From positions 62,001 to 126,000 of the forward strand of contig NZ_JACAPR010000021.1 of NCBI RefSeq assembly GCF_013385635.1: 64,000 nt of DNA, written 5' to 3'. A program made the position numbers and the translations under genes. The notes below the pieces were generated by a model. The model did no database searches and had not been told where the DNA came from. It was given only the letters and a program-made list of their open reading frames with translations. This DNA comes from Pseudomonas gingeri (GTDB taxonomy: Bacteria > Pseudomonadota > Gammaproteobacteria > Pseudomonadales > Pseudomonadaceae). Shown here in pieces: positions 8,772 through 17,909 of the stretch; the stretch's first letter is position 1, and every line of letters begins with the position of its first letter.

Positions 8772-9198
8772 GGAGCTGCTTGGCCCGCTGGCAGAACGCA
8801 TCCACCAAGGTATTGGCGGCCTGGTTGAACAGCGGCCCGAGGGTCGCCCGCACAATGGGCCCGGCATAATCGAAGGTCAGGTCCAGGCTGATCTTGCAGG
8901 CCTTTTCCCCCAGGGGCTTGAACACCCAGACGCCGTGCAGTTGGGTGAACGGCCCCTCTTCCAGGTTCATCTCGATCGAGTGCCCCGGCACCAGCGTATT
9001 GCGGGTGACGAACTGCTGGCTCAGGCCGCCCTTGGCCACCCCCAGCGTGGCGCGCATGTGCACGTCCGAGCTTTCCAGCACCTGGGCCGTCGAGCACCAC
9101 GGTAGAAATTCCGGGTAACGCGCGACGTCGTTCACCAGGTCATAAAGCGCCTGTGCCGGATAAGGCAGCAGGGCCGAACGTTGAATATGGGTCGTCAT
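8764..9198 (-). CDS. ratA: RatA-like START/Coq10 family protein
   Basis: This START-domain protein of 144 residues resembles yeast Coq10 (ubiquinone binding) and E. coli RatA (reported to block 70S subunit association). It begins MTTHIQRSALLPYPAQALYDLV and contains YPEFLPWC and a C-terminal helix (LFNQAANTLVDAFCQRAKQL). The ATG at 9196-9198 matches the family start. It is divergent from smpB, as is common in gammaproteobacteria. Confidence 0.93.
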   Translation of the reverse strand: MTTHIQRSALLPYPAQALYDLVNDVARYPEFLPWCSTAQVLESSDVHMRATLGVAKGGLSQQFVTRNTLVPGHSIEMNLEEGPFTQLHGVWVFKPLGEKACKISLDLTFDYAGPIVRATLGPLFNQAANTLVDAFCQRAKQLHG

Positions 9199-9325
9199 GT
9201 CAGCGTTGATTCCACGGCTGGGCGGCAAACAAAAGTGGGCGCATTGTCCGGGATTCATCCTACGCGCTCAAGCACGCAGCTTCACCGTAGCCGACTGACG
9301 CGCAACCCCCTATAATGCCGCCCCT

Positions 9326-9808
9326 ATGGCTAAACAGAAGAAACACCCCACAGGGACCATCGCGCAAAATAAAAAGGCGCGTCACGATTACTTCGTCGAA
9401 CAACGGTTCGAGGCTGGTCTGGTCCTGGCCGGCTGGGAAGTAAAAAGTTTGCGGGCAGGCAAGGCGCAACTGGTCGACAGTTATGTCTTGCTCAAGGACG
9501 GTGAGGCCTGGCTGTTCGGCAGCCATTTCACGCCACTGACCACCGCCAGCACCCACGTCATTGCCGACCCGACGCGCACGCGCAAGCTGCTGCTCAACCA
9601 GCGCGAGCTGGAGAAGATCTTCTCCTCCGTGCAGCAGAAAGGTTACGCCTGCGTCTGCCTCTCGTTGTACTGGAGCAAGCATCTGGTCAAGTGCGAGATT
9701 GCCCTGGGCAAGGGCAAGAAGGAATACGACAAGCGTGATACCGAACGCGAGCGCGACGCCAGCCGTGAACTGCAGCGTGCGGTGCGCAACAAGGGCAAGG
9801 AAGACTAA
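9326..9808 (+). CDS. smpB: SsrA-binding protein SmpB
   Basis: This is the tmRNA partner needed for trans-translation on stalled ribosomes. The 160 residues include IAQNKKARHDYFVEQ at the N-terminus, GWEVKSLRAGKAQL, and the basic C-terminal tail KGKKEYDKRDTERERDASRELQRAVR that enters the mRNA channel. The ssrA gene itself lies at 17333-17722 in this window. Confidence 0.98.
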   Translation: MAKQKKHPTGTIAQNKKARHDYFVEQRFEAGLVLAGWEVKSLRAGKAQLVDSYVLLKDGEAWLFGSHFTPLTTASTHVIADPTRTRKLLLNQRELEKIFSSVQQKGYACVCLSLYWSKHLVKCEIALGKGKKEYDKRDTERERDASRELQRAVRNKGKED

Positions 9809-9851
9809 GCCCGAGATGCCACCGAACCGCTGCAGGAGCCGGGCTCGAGCC

Positions 9852-9968
9852 TGATCGCTCCCACGCTCCAGCGTGGGAATGCCTCACCGGACGCTCTGCG
9901 TCCAGCTTTCCGGCGACGACGCAGAGCGTCGAGGGTTGCACTCCCACGCAGAGCGTGGGAACGATCAA
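9852..9968. repeat. Nested inverted repeats (CCCACGCTC family)
   Basis: Short palindromes of the TCCCACGCT/AGCGTGGGA type occur at both ends (about 9857-9878 and 9940-9963), with an inner GACGCTCTGCGTC / GACGCAGAGCGTC pair between them. This is a second family of Pseudomonas intergenic repeats. It lies between smpB and lldR, which converge. Confidence 0.8.
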
Positions 9969-10036
9969 TCAGGTACTTTGCGACTGCTGCGCAGTCGAGC
10001 GGGGCAAGCCCCCTCGCCACATGACCTGGCCGCCCT

Positions 10037-10804
10037 TCATATGCCCTTGCGCCGCTCCGCCCGCGCCACTCGCTGCACTTCCTGACGCACCTCTTCCAGC
10101 ACCTCCTGCACATACAGGATATGGCGACTGGAGACTTCGCGGGCCTGTTCCGCCCGACCTTCGATAATCGCCAGGTACAGCTCCCGATGCTGACTGATCA
10201 ACATGTCGCGGGTTTCCGTACGCTGCTTGTACATGCCGCCGATATTGATCACCACGTTGCGCTTGAGCAGATCGAACAACCCGCGAATGGTGTGCAGCAA
10301 CACCGCGTTGTGACTGGCCTCGGCAATCGCCAGGTGGAAGTTCGCGTCAGCTTCGCCCTCCTCCGCCCGACTCACTTCCCCCTCGCGGGCATAACAGCTC
10401 TGCAATAGCTCGAACGCAATGCGCAATCGCTCCCGATCCACCTCGGTGGCGCGCAACGCCGCGTAGTAGGCGCAGGACGCCTCCAGGGTGTGGCGAAACT
10501 CAAGTAGATCGCGCTGGGCTTCCGGATTGCTTTCCAACAGATGCAGCAGCGGATCGCTGAAGGTAGACCCCAGCGACTCCACCACATAGTTGCCGCCCCC
10601 CTGCCGACTGACCAGCAAGCCCTTGGCCACAAGCTTCTGGATCGCCTCGCGCAGCGAAGGCCGCGAGACACCGAACTGCTCGGCCAACGCACGCTCGGCC
10701 GGCAGACGCTCGCCGGACTTCAACGTGCCCTCGAGAATCATCCGCTCGAGTTGCTCGACAATATCGTCAGACAAACGGCGCTGACGAATCTGATCAAACC
10801 CCAT
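10037..10804 (-). CDS. lldR: GntR/FadR-type lactate-responsive regulator LldR
   Basis: This 255-residue repressor has an N-terminal winged-helix domain (GERLPAERALAEQFGVSRPSLREAIQKL, about residues 35-62) and an all-helical FCD ligand domain with metal-type histidines (ADANFHLAIAEASHN, and MLISQHRELYLAI). It is the usual neighbour and regulator of lldP-lldD-dld. The ATG at 10802-10804 has GAGGAG six bases upstream; a GTG three bases earlier is less well placed. It is divergent from lldP and a palindromic operator lies between them. Confidence 0.9.
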   Translation of the reverse strand: MGFDQIRQRRLSDDIVEQLERMILEGTLKSGERLPAERALAEQFGVSRPSLREAIQKLVAKGLLVSRQGGGNYVVESLGSTFSDPLLHLLESNPEAQRDLLEFRHTLEASCAYYAALRATEVDRERLRIAFELLQSCYAREGEVSRAEEGEADANFHLAIAEASHNAVLLHTIRGLFDLLKRNVVINIGGMYKQRTETRDMLISQHRELYLAIIEGRAEQAREVSSRHILYVQEVLEEVRQEVQRVARAERRKGI

Positions 10805-10996
10805 CACTTACTCCTCACGATCCCGAACCCTTGTCGGGACCGCCTATTCTGGCCTATTGGCGCCGCGCCAGCACCTACCAGACACCGCAAAAATCACCCG
10901 CTCAGCACTCTCCCGAACGCCTCTCAGACGAAAGTTTGAGAGCGGCAAATTGACACGCACCCAACAAGGCTTTTAACCTAGCCCACAGCGATTGTA

Positions 10997-11013
10997 AATT
11001 GGTAATACCAATT
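10997..11013. promoter_or_regulatory. LldR-type palindromic operator
   Basis: AATTGGTA-A-TACCAATT is a perfect 8+1+8 palindrome of the PdhR/LldR class (TTGGTnnnACCAA). It lies about 50 bases before the lldP start, where repression would block lldPD-dld and possibly lldR. Confidence 0.88.
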
Positions 11014-11065
11014 ATCCAAATCAGCTGATCAGTGCCTGACCAACAACAATTAGGGGCCACCCCAC

Positions 11066-12760
11066 ATGCAAACCTGGCAACAGCTCTACAGCCCTCTCGG
11101 CAGCCTCGGCCTGTCCGCTCTCGCAGCCGTGATTCCCATCGTGTTCTTCTTCCTCGCCCTGGCGGTGTTCCGCCTCAAGGGTCATGTCGCGGGCAGCATC
11201 ACCCTGGCCCTGGCGATCCTGGTGGCGATCTTCGCGTTCAAGATGCCCGTGGACATGGCGCTCGCCGCCGCCGGCTACGGCTTCGCCTACGGTCTCTGGC
11301 CGATCGCCTGGATCATCGTCGCCGCGGTGTTCCTCTACAAACTGACGGTCAAGAGCGGCCAGTTCGAAATCATCCGCAGTTCGGTGCTGTCGATTACCGA
11401 TGACCAGCGCCTGCAAGTGCTGCTGATCGGTTTCTGCTTCGGCGCGTTCCTCGAAGGCGCCGCCGGTTTCGGTGCCCCCGTGGCCATCACCGCGGCACTG
11501 CTGGTGGGCCTGGGCTTCAACCCGCTCTACGCCGCCGGCCTGTGCCTGATCGCCAACACCGCGCCGGTGGCCTTCGGCGCCCTGGGTATCCCGATCATCG
11601 TCGCAGGCCAGGTCACCGGCATCGACGCCTTCAAGATCGGTGCCATGACCGGCCGCCAACTGCCGTTGCTGTCGCTGTTCGTACCGTTCTGGCTGGTGTT
11701 CATGATGGACGGCCTGCGTGGCGTGCGGGAAACCTGGCCGGCCGCGCTGGTCGCCGGCCTGAGCTTCGCCATCACCCAGTACTTCACCTCGAACTTCATC
11801 GGCCCGGAACTGCCGGACATCACCTCGGCCCTGGCCAGCCTGGTCTGCCTGACCCTGTTCCTGAAAGTCTGGCAGCCTCGCCGCACGGCAGGCGCACAGA
11901 TCGCCGGAGCCACCTCGAGCGCGGTGATCACCGCCAGCGTCGGCGGTTTCGGCCAGCCACGCAGCACCCTCGCCTCGCCCTACAGCCTGGGACGGATCTT
12001 CAAGGCCTGGTCGCCGTTCCTGATCCTCACCGTGCTGGTGACGATCTGGACCCTCAAGTCGTTCAAGGCGATGTTCGCCACCGGCGGCGCGATGTACAGC
12101 AGTGTGTTCAACTTCGCCATCCCGCACCTGGACCAGTTGGTGATCAAGAGCGCGCCGATTGTCGCCACGCCCACCGCGATCCCCGCGGTGTTCAAGCTCG
12201 ACCCGATCTCGGCCACCGGCACGGCGATTTTCTTCTCCGCCCTGGTATCGATGCTGATCCTCAAGATCGATTTCAAAACTGGTCTGACCACTTTTAAAGA
12301 GACCTTCTACGAGCTGCGCTGGCCGATCCTGTCCATCGGCATGGTGCTGGCCTTCGCCTTTGTCACCAACTACTCGGGCATGTCCTCGACCATGGCCCTG
12401 GTACTGGCGGCGACCGGCACCGCCTTCCCGTTCTTCTCGCCGTTCCTGGGCTGGCTGGGCGTGTTCCTGACCGGTTCGGACACCTCCTCCAATGCCCTGT
12501 TCAGCTCGCTGCAGGCCACCACCGCGCACCAGATCGGGGTCAACGACACCCTGCTGGTAGCGGCGAACACCAGCGGCGGCGTAACCGGCAAGATGATCTC
12601 GCCGCAATCGATCGCCGTCGCCTGCGCCGCCACCGGCCTGGTGGGCAAGGAGTCAGACCTGTTCCGCTTCACCCTCAAGCACAGCCTGTTCTTCGCCACC
12701 ATCGTCGGCCTGATCACGCTGGCCCAGGCCTATGTCTTTACTGGCATGCTGGTGCACTAG
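11066..12760 (+). CDS. lldP: L-lactate permease
   Basis: This is an inner-membrane lactate/H+ symporter of the LctP family, 564 residues. It has about 12-14 hydrophobic segments and the family signature GFCFGAFLEGAAGFGAPVAI (about residues 126-145), plus GSDTSSNALF near the C-terminus. It is the first gene of the lactate operon, with the LldR operator upstream. Confidence 0.97.
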   Translation: MQTWQQLYSPLGSLGLSALAAVIPIVFFFLALAVFRLKGHVAGSITLALAILVAIFAFKMPVDMALAAAGYGFAYGLWPIAWIIVAAVFLYKLTVKSGQFEIIRSSVLSITDDQRLQVLLIGFCFGAFLEGAAGFGAPVAITAALLVGLGFNPLYAAGLCLIANTAPVAFGALGIPIIVAGQVTGIDAFKIGAMTGRQLPLLSLFVPFWLVFMMDGLRGVRETWPAALVAGLSFAITQYFTSNFIGPELPDITSALASLVCLTLFLKVWQPRRTAGAQIAGATSSAVITASVGGFGQPRSTLASPYSLGRIFKAWSPFLILTVLVTIWTLKSFKAMFATGGAMYSSVFNFAIPHLDQLVIKSAPIVATPTAIPAVFKLDPISATGTAIFFSALVSMLILKIDFKTGLTTFKETFYELRWPILSIGMVLAFAFVTNYSGMSSTMALVLAATGTAFPFFSPFLGWLGVFLTGSDTSSNALFSSLQATTAHQIGVNDTLLVAANTSGGVTGKMISPQSIAVACAATGLVGKESDLFRFTLKHSLFFATIVGLITLAQAYVFTGMLVH

Positions 12761-12828
12761 AGTGATACCTGCCGGGGGCTGTCGACGCCCCCGGCACTGC
12801 GCCTTTCAACCCACGCTGCGAGCACTCC

Positions 12829-13974
12829 ATGATCATTTCCGCCTCTACCGATTACCGCGCAGCCGCCCAACGCAAACTGCCGCCGTTCCTGTTCCACTAT
12901 GCCGACGGCGGGGCCTACGCCGAACACACCCTGCGTCATAACGTCGAGGACCTGGCCGGGATTGCCCTGCGCCAGCGCGTGCTGCGCAACATGTCCGAAC
13001 TGAGCCTGGAAACCCGGCTGTTCGGCGAAACCCTGAGCATGCCCGTGGCCCTGGCCCCCGTCGGCCTGACCGGCATGTATGCCCGGCGTGGCGAGGTCCA
13101 GGCCGCGCGCGCGGCGGCGGCCAAGGGTATTCCCTTTACCATGTCGACCGTGTCGGTCTGTCCGATCGAGGAAGTGGCCCCGGCCATCAGCCGGCCCATG
13201 TGGTTCCAGCTCTATGTCCTGAAAGATCGCGGCTTCATGCGCAATGCGCTGGAACGCGCCAAGGCAGCGGGCGTCAGTACCCTGGTGTTTACCGTGGACA
13301 TGCCGGTGCCGGGCGCCCGCTACCGTGACGCCCACGCCGGGATGAGCGGCCCGAACGCACCACTGCGCCGGGTCTGGCAAGCCATGACCCATCCGCAGTG
13401 GGCCTGGGACGTCGGCCTGCTGGGCAAGCCCCATGACCTGGGCAATATCTCGACGTATCGCGGCAACCCCACCGGCCTGAACGACTACATCGGCTGGCTC
13501 GGCGCCAACTTCGATCCGTCGATCTCCTGGAAGGACCTGGAGTGGATCCGCGAGTTCTGGGACGGCCCGATGGTCATCAAGGGCATTCTCGATCCGCAGG
13601 ATGCCCGCGACGCAGTGAAGTTCGGCGCCGACGGCATCGTCGTCTCCAACCACGGCGGCCGTCAGCTCGACGGTGTGCTGTCCAGCGCCCGCGCCCTGCC
13701 GGCGATTGCCGACGCCGTCAAAGGCGACCTGAAGATCCTCGCCGACTCGGGCATCCGCAGTGGCCTGGATGTGGTGCGCATGATCGCCCTCGGCGCGGAC
13801 ACCGTGCTGATCGGGCGCGCCTTCCTCTACGCCCTGGCCGTCGCGGGCGAAGCCGGCGTGAAGAACCTGCTGGACGTGTTCGAAAAAGAAATGCGCGTGG
13901 CCATGGTGCTCACCGGCGCCAAATCCATCAGCGAAATCAACCGTGATTCGCTGGTCCGTGAACTGGGCGCCTGA
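12829..13974 (+). CDS. lldD: L-lactate dehydrogenase (FMN, quinone-linked)
   Basis: This membrane-associated flavoenzyme oxidises L-lactate to pyruvate and feeds the respiratory chain. The 381 residues show the FMN-dependent alpha-hydroxy acid dehydrogenase fold, with the active-site SNHGGRQLDG (catalytic His at residue 275) and the phosphate-binding ADSGIRSGLD. It follows lldP after 68 bases. Confidence 0.97.
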   Translation: MIISASTDYRAAAQRKLPPFLFHYADGGAYAEHTLRHNVEDLAGIALRQRVLRNMSELSLETRLFGETLSMPVALAPVGLTGMYARRGEVQAARAAAAKGIPFTMSTVSVCPIEEVAPAISRPMWFQLYVLKDRGFMRNALERAKAAGVSTLVFTVDMPVPGARYRDAHAGMSGPNAPLRRVWQAMTHPQWAWDVGLLGKPHDLGNISTYRGNPTGLNDYIGWLGANFDPSISWKDLEWIREFWDGPMVIKGILDPQDARDAVKFGADGIVVSNHGGRQLDGVLSSARALPAIADAVKGDLKILADSGIRSGLDVVRMIALGADTVLIGRAFLYALAVAGEAGVKNLLDVFEKEMRVAMVLTGAKSISEINRDSLVRELGA

Positions 13975-14054
13975 ACACTCCGCCCGCACGAATCACCGCC
14001 TGATTGAACGGGGTACAGGGCGCAGCCGATGCCACGACCCCGTTAGGAGTTTGC

Positions 14055-16862
14055 ATGAGCCTGCCCACCCCGTTCCTCCATTCGGTGGAACAACTGATTC
14101 CCCGCGAGCGCCGCTTCGAGGATGCCCTCTCGACCCTGGCCTTCGGCACCGACGCCAGCTTCTATCGCCTGATCCCCAAACTGGTGATCCGCGTCGAGTC
14201 CGAAGATGAAGTGGTCGCCCTGCTCAAGCTGGCCGGTCGCGACCAGGTGCCGGTGACCTTCCGCGCTGCCGGCACCAGCCTGTCGGGCCAGGCCATCAGC
14301 GACTCGGTCCTGATCGTCCTCGGCGACAACTGGAATGGCCGGGAGATTCGCCACCAGGGCGGCCAGATCCGCCTGCAACCCGGGGTCATCGGCGCCCAGG
14401 CCAATGCCTGGCTCGCCCCGTTCGGTCGCAAGATCGGCCCGGACCCGGCCTCGATCAACGCCTGCAAGATCGGCGGCATTGTCGCCAACAACGCCAGCGG
14501 CATGTGTTGCGGCACGGCGCAGAACACCTATCACACCCTGGCCGGGATTCGCCTGGTGCTGGCCGATGGCAGCCGCCTGGACACCGAAGACCCGGCCAGC
14601 GTCGCCGCCTTTCGCCAGAGTCACGCCCCACTGCTCAAGCAGCTGGAAGTCCTTGCCCGGGAAACCCGCGCCGACACCGAACTGGCCGCGAAGATCCGCC
14701 ACAAGTACCGCCTGAAAAACACCACCGGCCTGTCCCTCAACGCCCTGGTGGATTTCGACGAGCCGCTGGATATCCTCAGCCATCTGCTGGTGGGCTCCGA
14801 AGGTACCCTGGGCTTTATCAGCGCGGTGACCTACGACACCGTGATCGACCACCCGCACAAGGCCTCGGCGCTGATCGTCTTCCCGGATGTGGAAACCTGC
14901 TGCACCGCCGTCACCGTACTGAAGAGCCAGCCAGTGTCCGCCGTCGAACTGCTCGACCGCCGCAGCCTGCGCTCGGTGCAGGACAAACCCGGCATGCCGG
15001 CCTTTGTCCGCGAACTGTCGGGCAACGCCTGCGCGCTGCTGATCGAATCCCGCGCCGCCTCCTCGTCGCTGCTGCAGGAACAGCTGGCGCGGATCATGGC
15101 CTCGTTGGCGTCGTTCCCGGTGGAAAAACAGGTCGACTTCACCGAAGACCCCGTGGAAAACGCCCGCCTCTGGGCCATCCGCAAAGACACCTTTCCGGCT
15201 GTGGGCGCCGTGCGCAAGACCGGCACCACGGTGATCATCGAAGACGTGACCTTCCCCGTCGAGCAACTGGCCATCGGCGTCAACCGCCTGATCGAGCTGT
15301 TCGACAAGCACCACTACGACGAAGCGATCCTGTTCGGCCACGCCCTGGAAGGCAACCTGCACTTTGTCTTCACCCAGGGCTTCAACAGCGCGGCGGAAGT
15401 CGCCCGCTACCAGGCCTTCATGGATGACGTCGCGCAACTGGTGGCCGTGGAGTTCGGCGGCTCGCTCAAGGCCGAGCACGGCACCGGTCGCAACATGGCG
15501 CCCTTTGTCGAGCTGGAATGGGGCAGCGATGCCTATCAACTGATGTGGGCCATCAAGCGCCTGCTCGACCCCCAGGGCATTCTCAACCCGGATGTAGTGC
15601 TCAGCGACGACCCACAGATTCACCTCAAGCACCTCAAGCCCTTGCCGGCCGCCGACGAGATCGTCGACAAGTGCATCGAATGCGGCTTCTGCGAACCGGT
15701 GTGCCCGTCGAAAGGCCTGACCCTGAGCCCGCGCCAGCGCATCGTGATCTGGCGCGATATCCAGGCGAAAAAACGCGCCGGTATCGACACCTCCGAGCTT
15801 GAAGCCGCCTATCAGTACCAGGGCATCGATACATGCGCCGCCACCGGCCTGTGTGCGCAACGCTGCCCGGTGGGCATCAACACCGGCGAACTGGTGAAGA
15901 AACTGCGCGGCCAGGCAGCCACCCATGTGAAAAGCGCCGACTGGCTGGCAACACACTTCGCCACCACGCTGCAGGGCGCCCGTTTCACCCTGCATGTCGC
16001 CAATGGCGCGCGCATGCTGCTGGGAGCGCCGCGCCTGGCCCGGCTCTCGGCGGGCCTGACGCGCCTGTCCAAGGGCCGGGTTCCCCAGTGGACCAGCGCC
16101 ATGCCGCAACCGGAGCGGGCGGTGCGTTTCAGTCCATCAGTCGATGACTCGCGACCACGGGTGGTGTACCTGGCCGCCTGCGTCTCGCGGGTGATGGGCC
16201 CGGCGGCGGGTGACCAGGAGCAGATGTCGCTGCTCGACAAGACCCGCGGCCTGCTGGAAAAGGCCGGCTACCAGGTGGTGTTCCCGGACAACACCGAACA
16301 GCTGTGCTGCGGCCAACCGTTCGCCTCCAAAGGCTACGCCGAACAGGCCGAGCACAAGCGCCAGGAACTGATCGGCGCCCTGCTGCAGGCCAGTCGCGGC
16401 GGTCTCGATCCGATCTACTGCGACACCAGCCCATGCACCTTGCGCCTGGTCCAGGACCTCGGCGACAGCCGCCTCGACCTCTACGACCCTGTCCGCTTCA
16501 TTCGCACGCACCTGGTGGACAAGTTGACCTTCACCCCCCAGGACGCCCCGATTGCCGTGCACGTGACCTGCAGCACCCAGCACCTGGGGGAAAGCCAGGC
16601 CCTGATCGACCTGGCGCGGCGTTGCAGCCACAACGTGGTGATCCCCGAAGGCATCCACTGCTGCGGTTTCGCCGGCGACAAGGGCTTTACCACCCCGGAA
16701 CTGAATGCCCATTCGCTGCGCACCTTGAAGGACGCCGTGCAGTATTGCGCGGAAGGCATCTCCACCAGCCGCACCTGCGAGATCGGCCTCAGCCAGCATG
16801 GCGGGATCGACTACCACGGGCTGGTCTACCTGGTGGATCGGGTGACCCGGGCAAAAAAATAG
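14055..16862 (+). CDS. dld: D-lactate dehydrogenase, FAD and Fe-S fusion type
   Basis: This 935-residue enzyme probably oxidises D-lactate to pyruvate as the third gene of the lactate operon. It has an FAD_binding_4 domain (FRAAGTSLSGQAISD, about residues 70-84), an FAD-oxidase C domain, two 4Fe-4S motifs (CIECGFCEPVC at about 540 and CAATGLCAQRC at about 594), and a C-terminal CCG-type domain (CCGQPF, CCGFAGDKG). The ATG at 14055 follows TTAGGAG; an ATG 51 bases earlier lacks a ribosome site. Confidence 0.93.
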   Translation: MSLPTPFLHSVEQLIPRERRFEDALSTLAFGTDASFYRLIPKLVIRVESEDEVVALLKLAGRDQVPVTFRAAGTSLSGQAISDSVLIVLGDNWNGREIRHQGGQIRLQPGVIGAQANAWLAPFGRKIGPDPASINACKIGGIVANNASGMCCGTAQNTYHTLAGIRLVLADGSRLDTEDPASVAAFRQSHAPLLKQLEVLARETRADTELAAKIRHKYRLKNTTGLSLNALVDFDEPLDILSHLLVGSEGTLGFISAVTYDTVIDHPHKASALIVFPDVETCCTAVTVLKSQPVSAVELLDRRSLRSVQDKPGMPAFVRELSGNACALLIESRAASSSLLQEQLARIMASLASFPVEKQVDFTEDPVENARLWAIRKDTFPAVGAVRKTGTTVIIEDVTFPVEQLAIGVNRLIELFDKHHYDEAILFGHALEGNLHFVFTQGFNSAAEVARYQAFMDDVAQLVAVEFGGSLKAEHGTGRNMAPFVELEWGSDAYQLMWAIKRLLDPQGILNPDVVLSDDPQIHLKHLKPLPAADEIVDKCIECGFCEPVCPSKGLTLSPRQRIVIWRDIQAKKRAGIDTSELEAAYQYQGIDTCAATGLCAQRCPVGINTGELVKKLRGQAATHVKSADWLATHFATTLQGARFTLHVANGARMLLGAPRLARLSAGLTRLSKGRVPQWTSAMPQPERAVRFSPSVDDSRPRVVYLAACVSRVMGPAAGDQEQMSLLDKTRGLLEKAGYQVVFPDNTEQLCCGQPFASKGYAEQAEHKRQELIGALLQASRGGLDPIYCDTSPCTLRLVQDLGDSRLDLYDPVRFIRTHLVDKLTFTPQDAPIAVHVTCSTQHLGESQALIDLARRCSHNVVIPEGIHCCGFAGDKGFTTPELNAHSLRTLKDAVQYCAEGISTSRTCEIGLSQHGGIDYHGLVYLVDRVTRAKK

Positions 16863-16891
16863 AACCTTCGGCCAACCGCGGCAGTCCACTG

Positions 16892-16917
16892 ATCAGGCCC
16901 TGCCAAAAGGGCCTGAT
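16892..16917 (+). terminator. Hairpin after the lactate operon
   Basis: ATCAGGCCCT and AGGGCCTGAT form a perfect 10-bp stem around a 6-base loop, 30 bases after dld. There is no T-run, so termination is possible but not certain. Confidence 0.55.
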
Positions 16918-16967
16918 GCCCACCTGCGGCAGCCTCGATATCTGAACCCCGGTTCAAGGAGATAGCC

Positions 16968-17246
16968 ATGAAACGTTCCGTACTGCCAGGCCTGTTCGTT
17001 ATCGCTTCGCTCCTCGCCGCCCCGGCCTTTGCCGACGGCGAGAAAGATCTCTGCACCACCAACCTGCAGACCATCAGCAATGCCAAGACCACCATCCTGG
17101 CGGCCGACCTGCAAGGCCAGATCGACAACAGCGTCCAACAAGCCAAGGCTGCCCAGGCGAAAGACACCACCGAAGGCACCAAGGAATGCATCGCCATTAC
17201 ACAGAGGGCGATCCAGCAGATCCAGAACAGCCAGAAAGGCGGCTAG
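16968..17246 (+). CDS. Small exported protein of unknown function
   Basis: This 92-residue protein has a clear Sec signal peptide (MKRSVLPGLFVIASLLAAPAFA, cleavage after AFA) and a mature part of about 70 residues rich in Gln, Lys and Thr with two cysteines (DLCTTN and KECIAI) that could form a disulfide. It is probably periplasmic. AAGGAG precedes the ATG. It sits between dld and ssrA. No function is recognised. Confidence 0.8.
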   Translation: MKRSVLPGLFVIASLLAAPAFADGEKDLCTTNLQTISNAKTTILAADLQGQIDNSVQQAKAAQAKDTTEGTKECIAITQRAIQQIQNSQKGG

Positions 17247-17332
17247 TGAAACGCAGGGTGTCCCTTCGGGATGGCCTTTCGAGCCACAGTGGCGTACACT
17301 GCATATGCCTGCTGGTAATGCACAGCAGGTTC

Positions 17333-17722
17333 GGGGCCGTTTAGGATTCGACGCCGGTTGCGAAACTCTAGGTGCATGCCGAGTTGGTAACAGAACTCGT
17401 AAATCCACTGTTGCAACTACTTATAGTTGCCAATGACGACCAATACGGTGCTGCTCTCGCTGCTTAATTGCAGCTGACATGCACTCCTGGCACCTTCGGG
17501 TCCAGCAATCATCAGGGGATGTCTGTAAACCCAAAATGATTGTCATATAGAACAGAATCGCCGTGCAGTACGTTGTGGACGAAGCGGCTAAAACTTACAC
17601 AACTCGCCCAAAGCACCCTGCCCGTCGGGTCGCTGAGGGTTAACTTAATAGACACGGCTACGCATGTAGTACCGACAGCGGAGTACTGGCGGACGGGGGT
17701 TCAAATCCCCCCGGCTCCACCA
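17333..17722 (+). ncRNA. ssrA: Transfer-messenger RNA (tmRNA)
   Basis: The 390-nt RNA starts GGGGCCG, which pairs with CGGCTCC before the 3' CCA. It contains the tRNA-like TTCAAAT T-loop. The tag reading frame at 17429-17467 reads ANDDQYGAALAA and then TAA. It rescues stalled ribosomes with SmpB. The 3' end is used as the attachment site of the genomic island that follows. Confidence 0.97.
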
Positions 17723-17724
17723 AA
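17700..17724 (+). other. attL: ssrA 3' end, left end of genomic island
   Basis: TTCAAATCCCCCCGGC followed by TCCACCAAA is the end of ssrA. A copy of the 16-base core, followed by CCACCAAA (one T missing), lies at 33465-33488. The integrase gene begins 186 bases inside this end. Confidence 0.92.
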
Positions 17725-17727
17725 TGA

Positions 17728-17760
17728 TCAAAAAAAGACGTCCACGGACGTCTTTTTTTG
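17728..17760 (+). terminator. Terminator of ssrA
   Basis: AAAAAAAGACGTCC and GGACGTCTTTTTTT form a strong stem with a T-run directly after ssrA, just inside the island end. Confidence 0.93.
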
Positions 17761-17835
17761 TGCCTGCAAGCCAGTAAATACGCGGCTTCCAGCGCTTTTG
17801 CGATCTTTAGAGAGTTTTTGAGTTCCAGCCGTTCG

Positions 17836-17885
17836 GGTATTCCAGGCGGTATTCCACCTCACCCGGTGCTAATCTTTGGAATACC
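17836..17885. promoter_or_regulatory. Tandem GGTATTCCA sites near attL (probable integrase arm sites)
   Basis: GGTATTCCA occurs at 17836-17844 and 17848-17856 (12-base period) and inverted at 17877-17885, just before the integrase gene. The same pair with the same 12-base period lies at 33390-33410 beside attR. This suggests arm-type binding sites for the integrase or an excision factor. Confidence 0.65.
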
Positions 17886-17909
17886 GAATCAGTGCCTGAG
17901 GAGAATCTC

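Noticed and set aside
9852..9968. CRISPR-like short repeat array
   Set aside because: The repeats are inverted, not direct, and there are only two pairs; this is an intergenic palindrome.
11021..12607. 528-codon frame opposite lldP
   Set aside because: Composition (Gly, Arg, Gln, His runs) is typical of antisense translation of a membrane protein gene.
14043..16109. 688-codon frame opposite dld
   Set aside because: Antisense of a clear FAD/Fe-S enzyme; no signatures.
17690..17724. tRNA gene as the attachment site
   Set aside because: The T-loop and CCA end belong to ssrA, whose 5' half and tag frame are present upstream.
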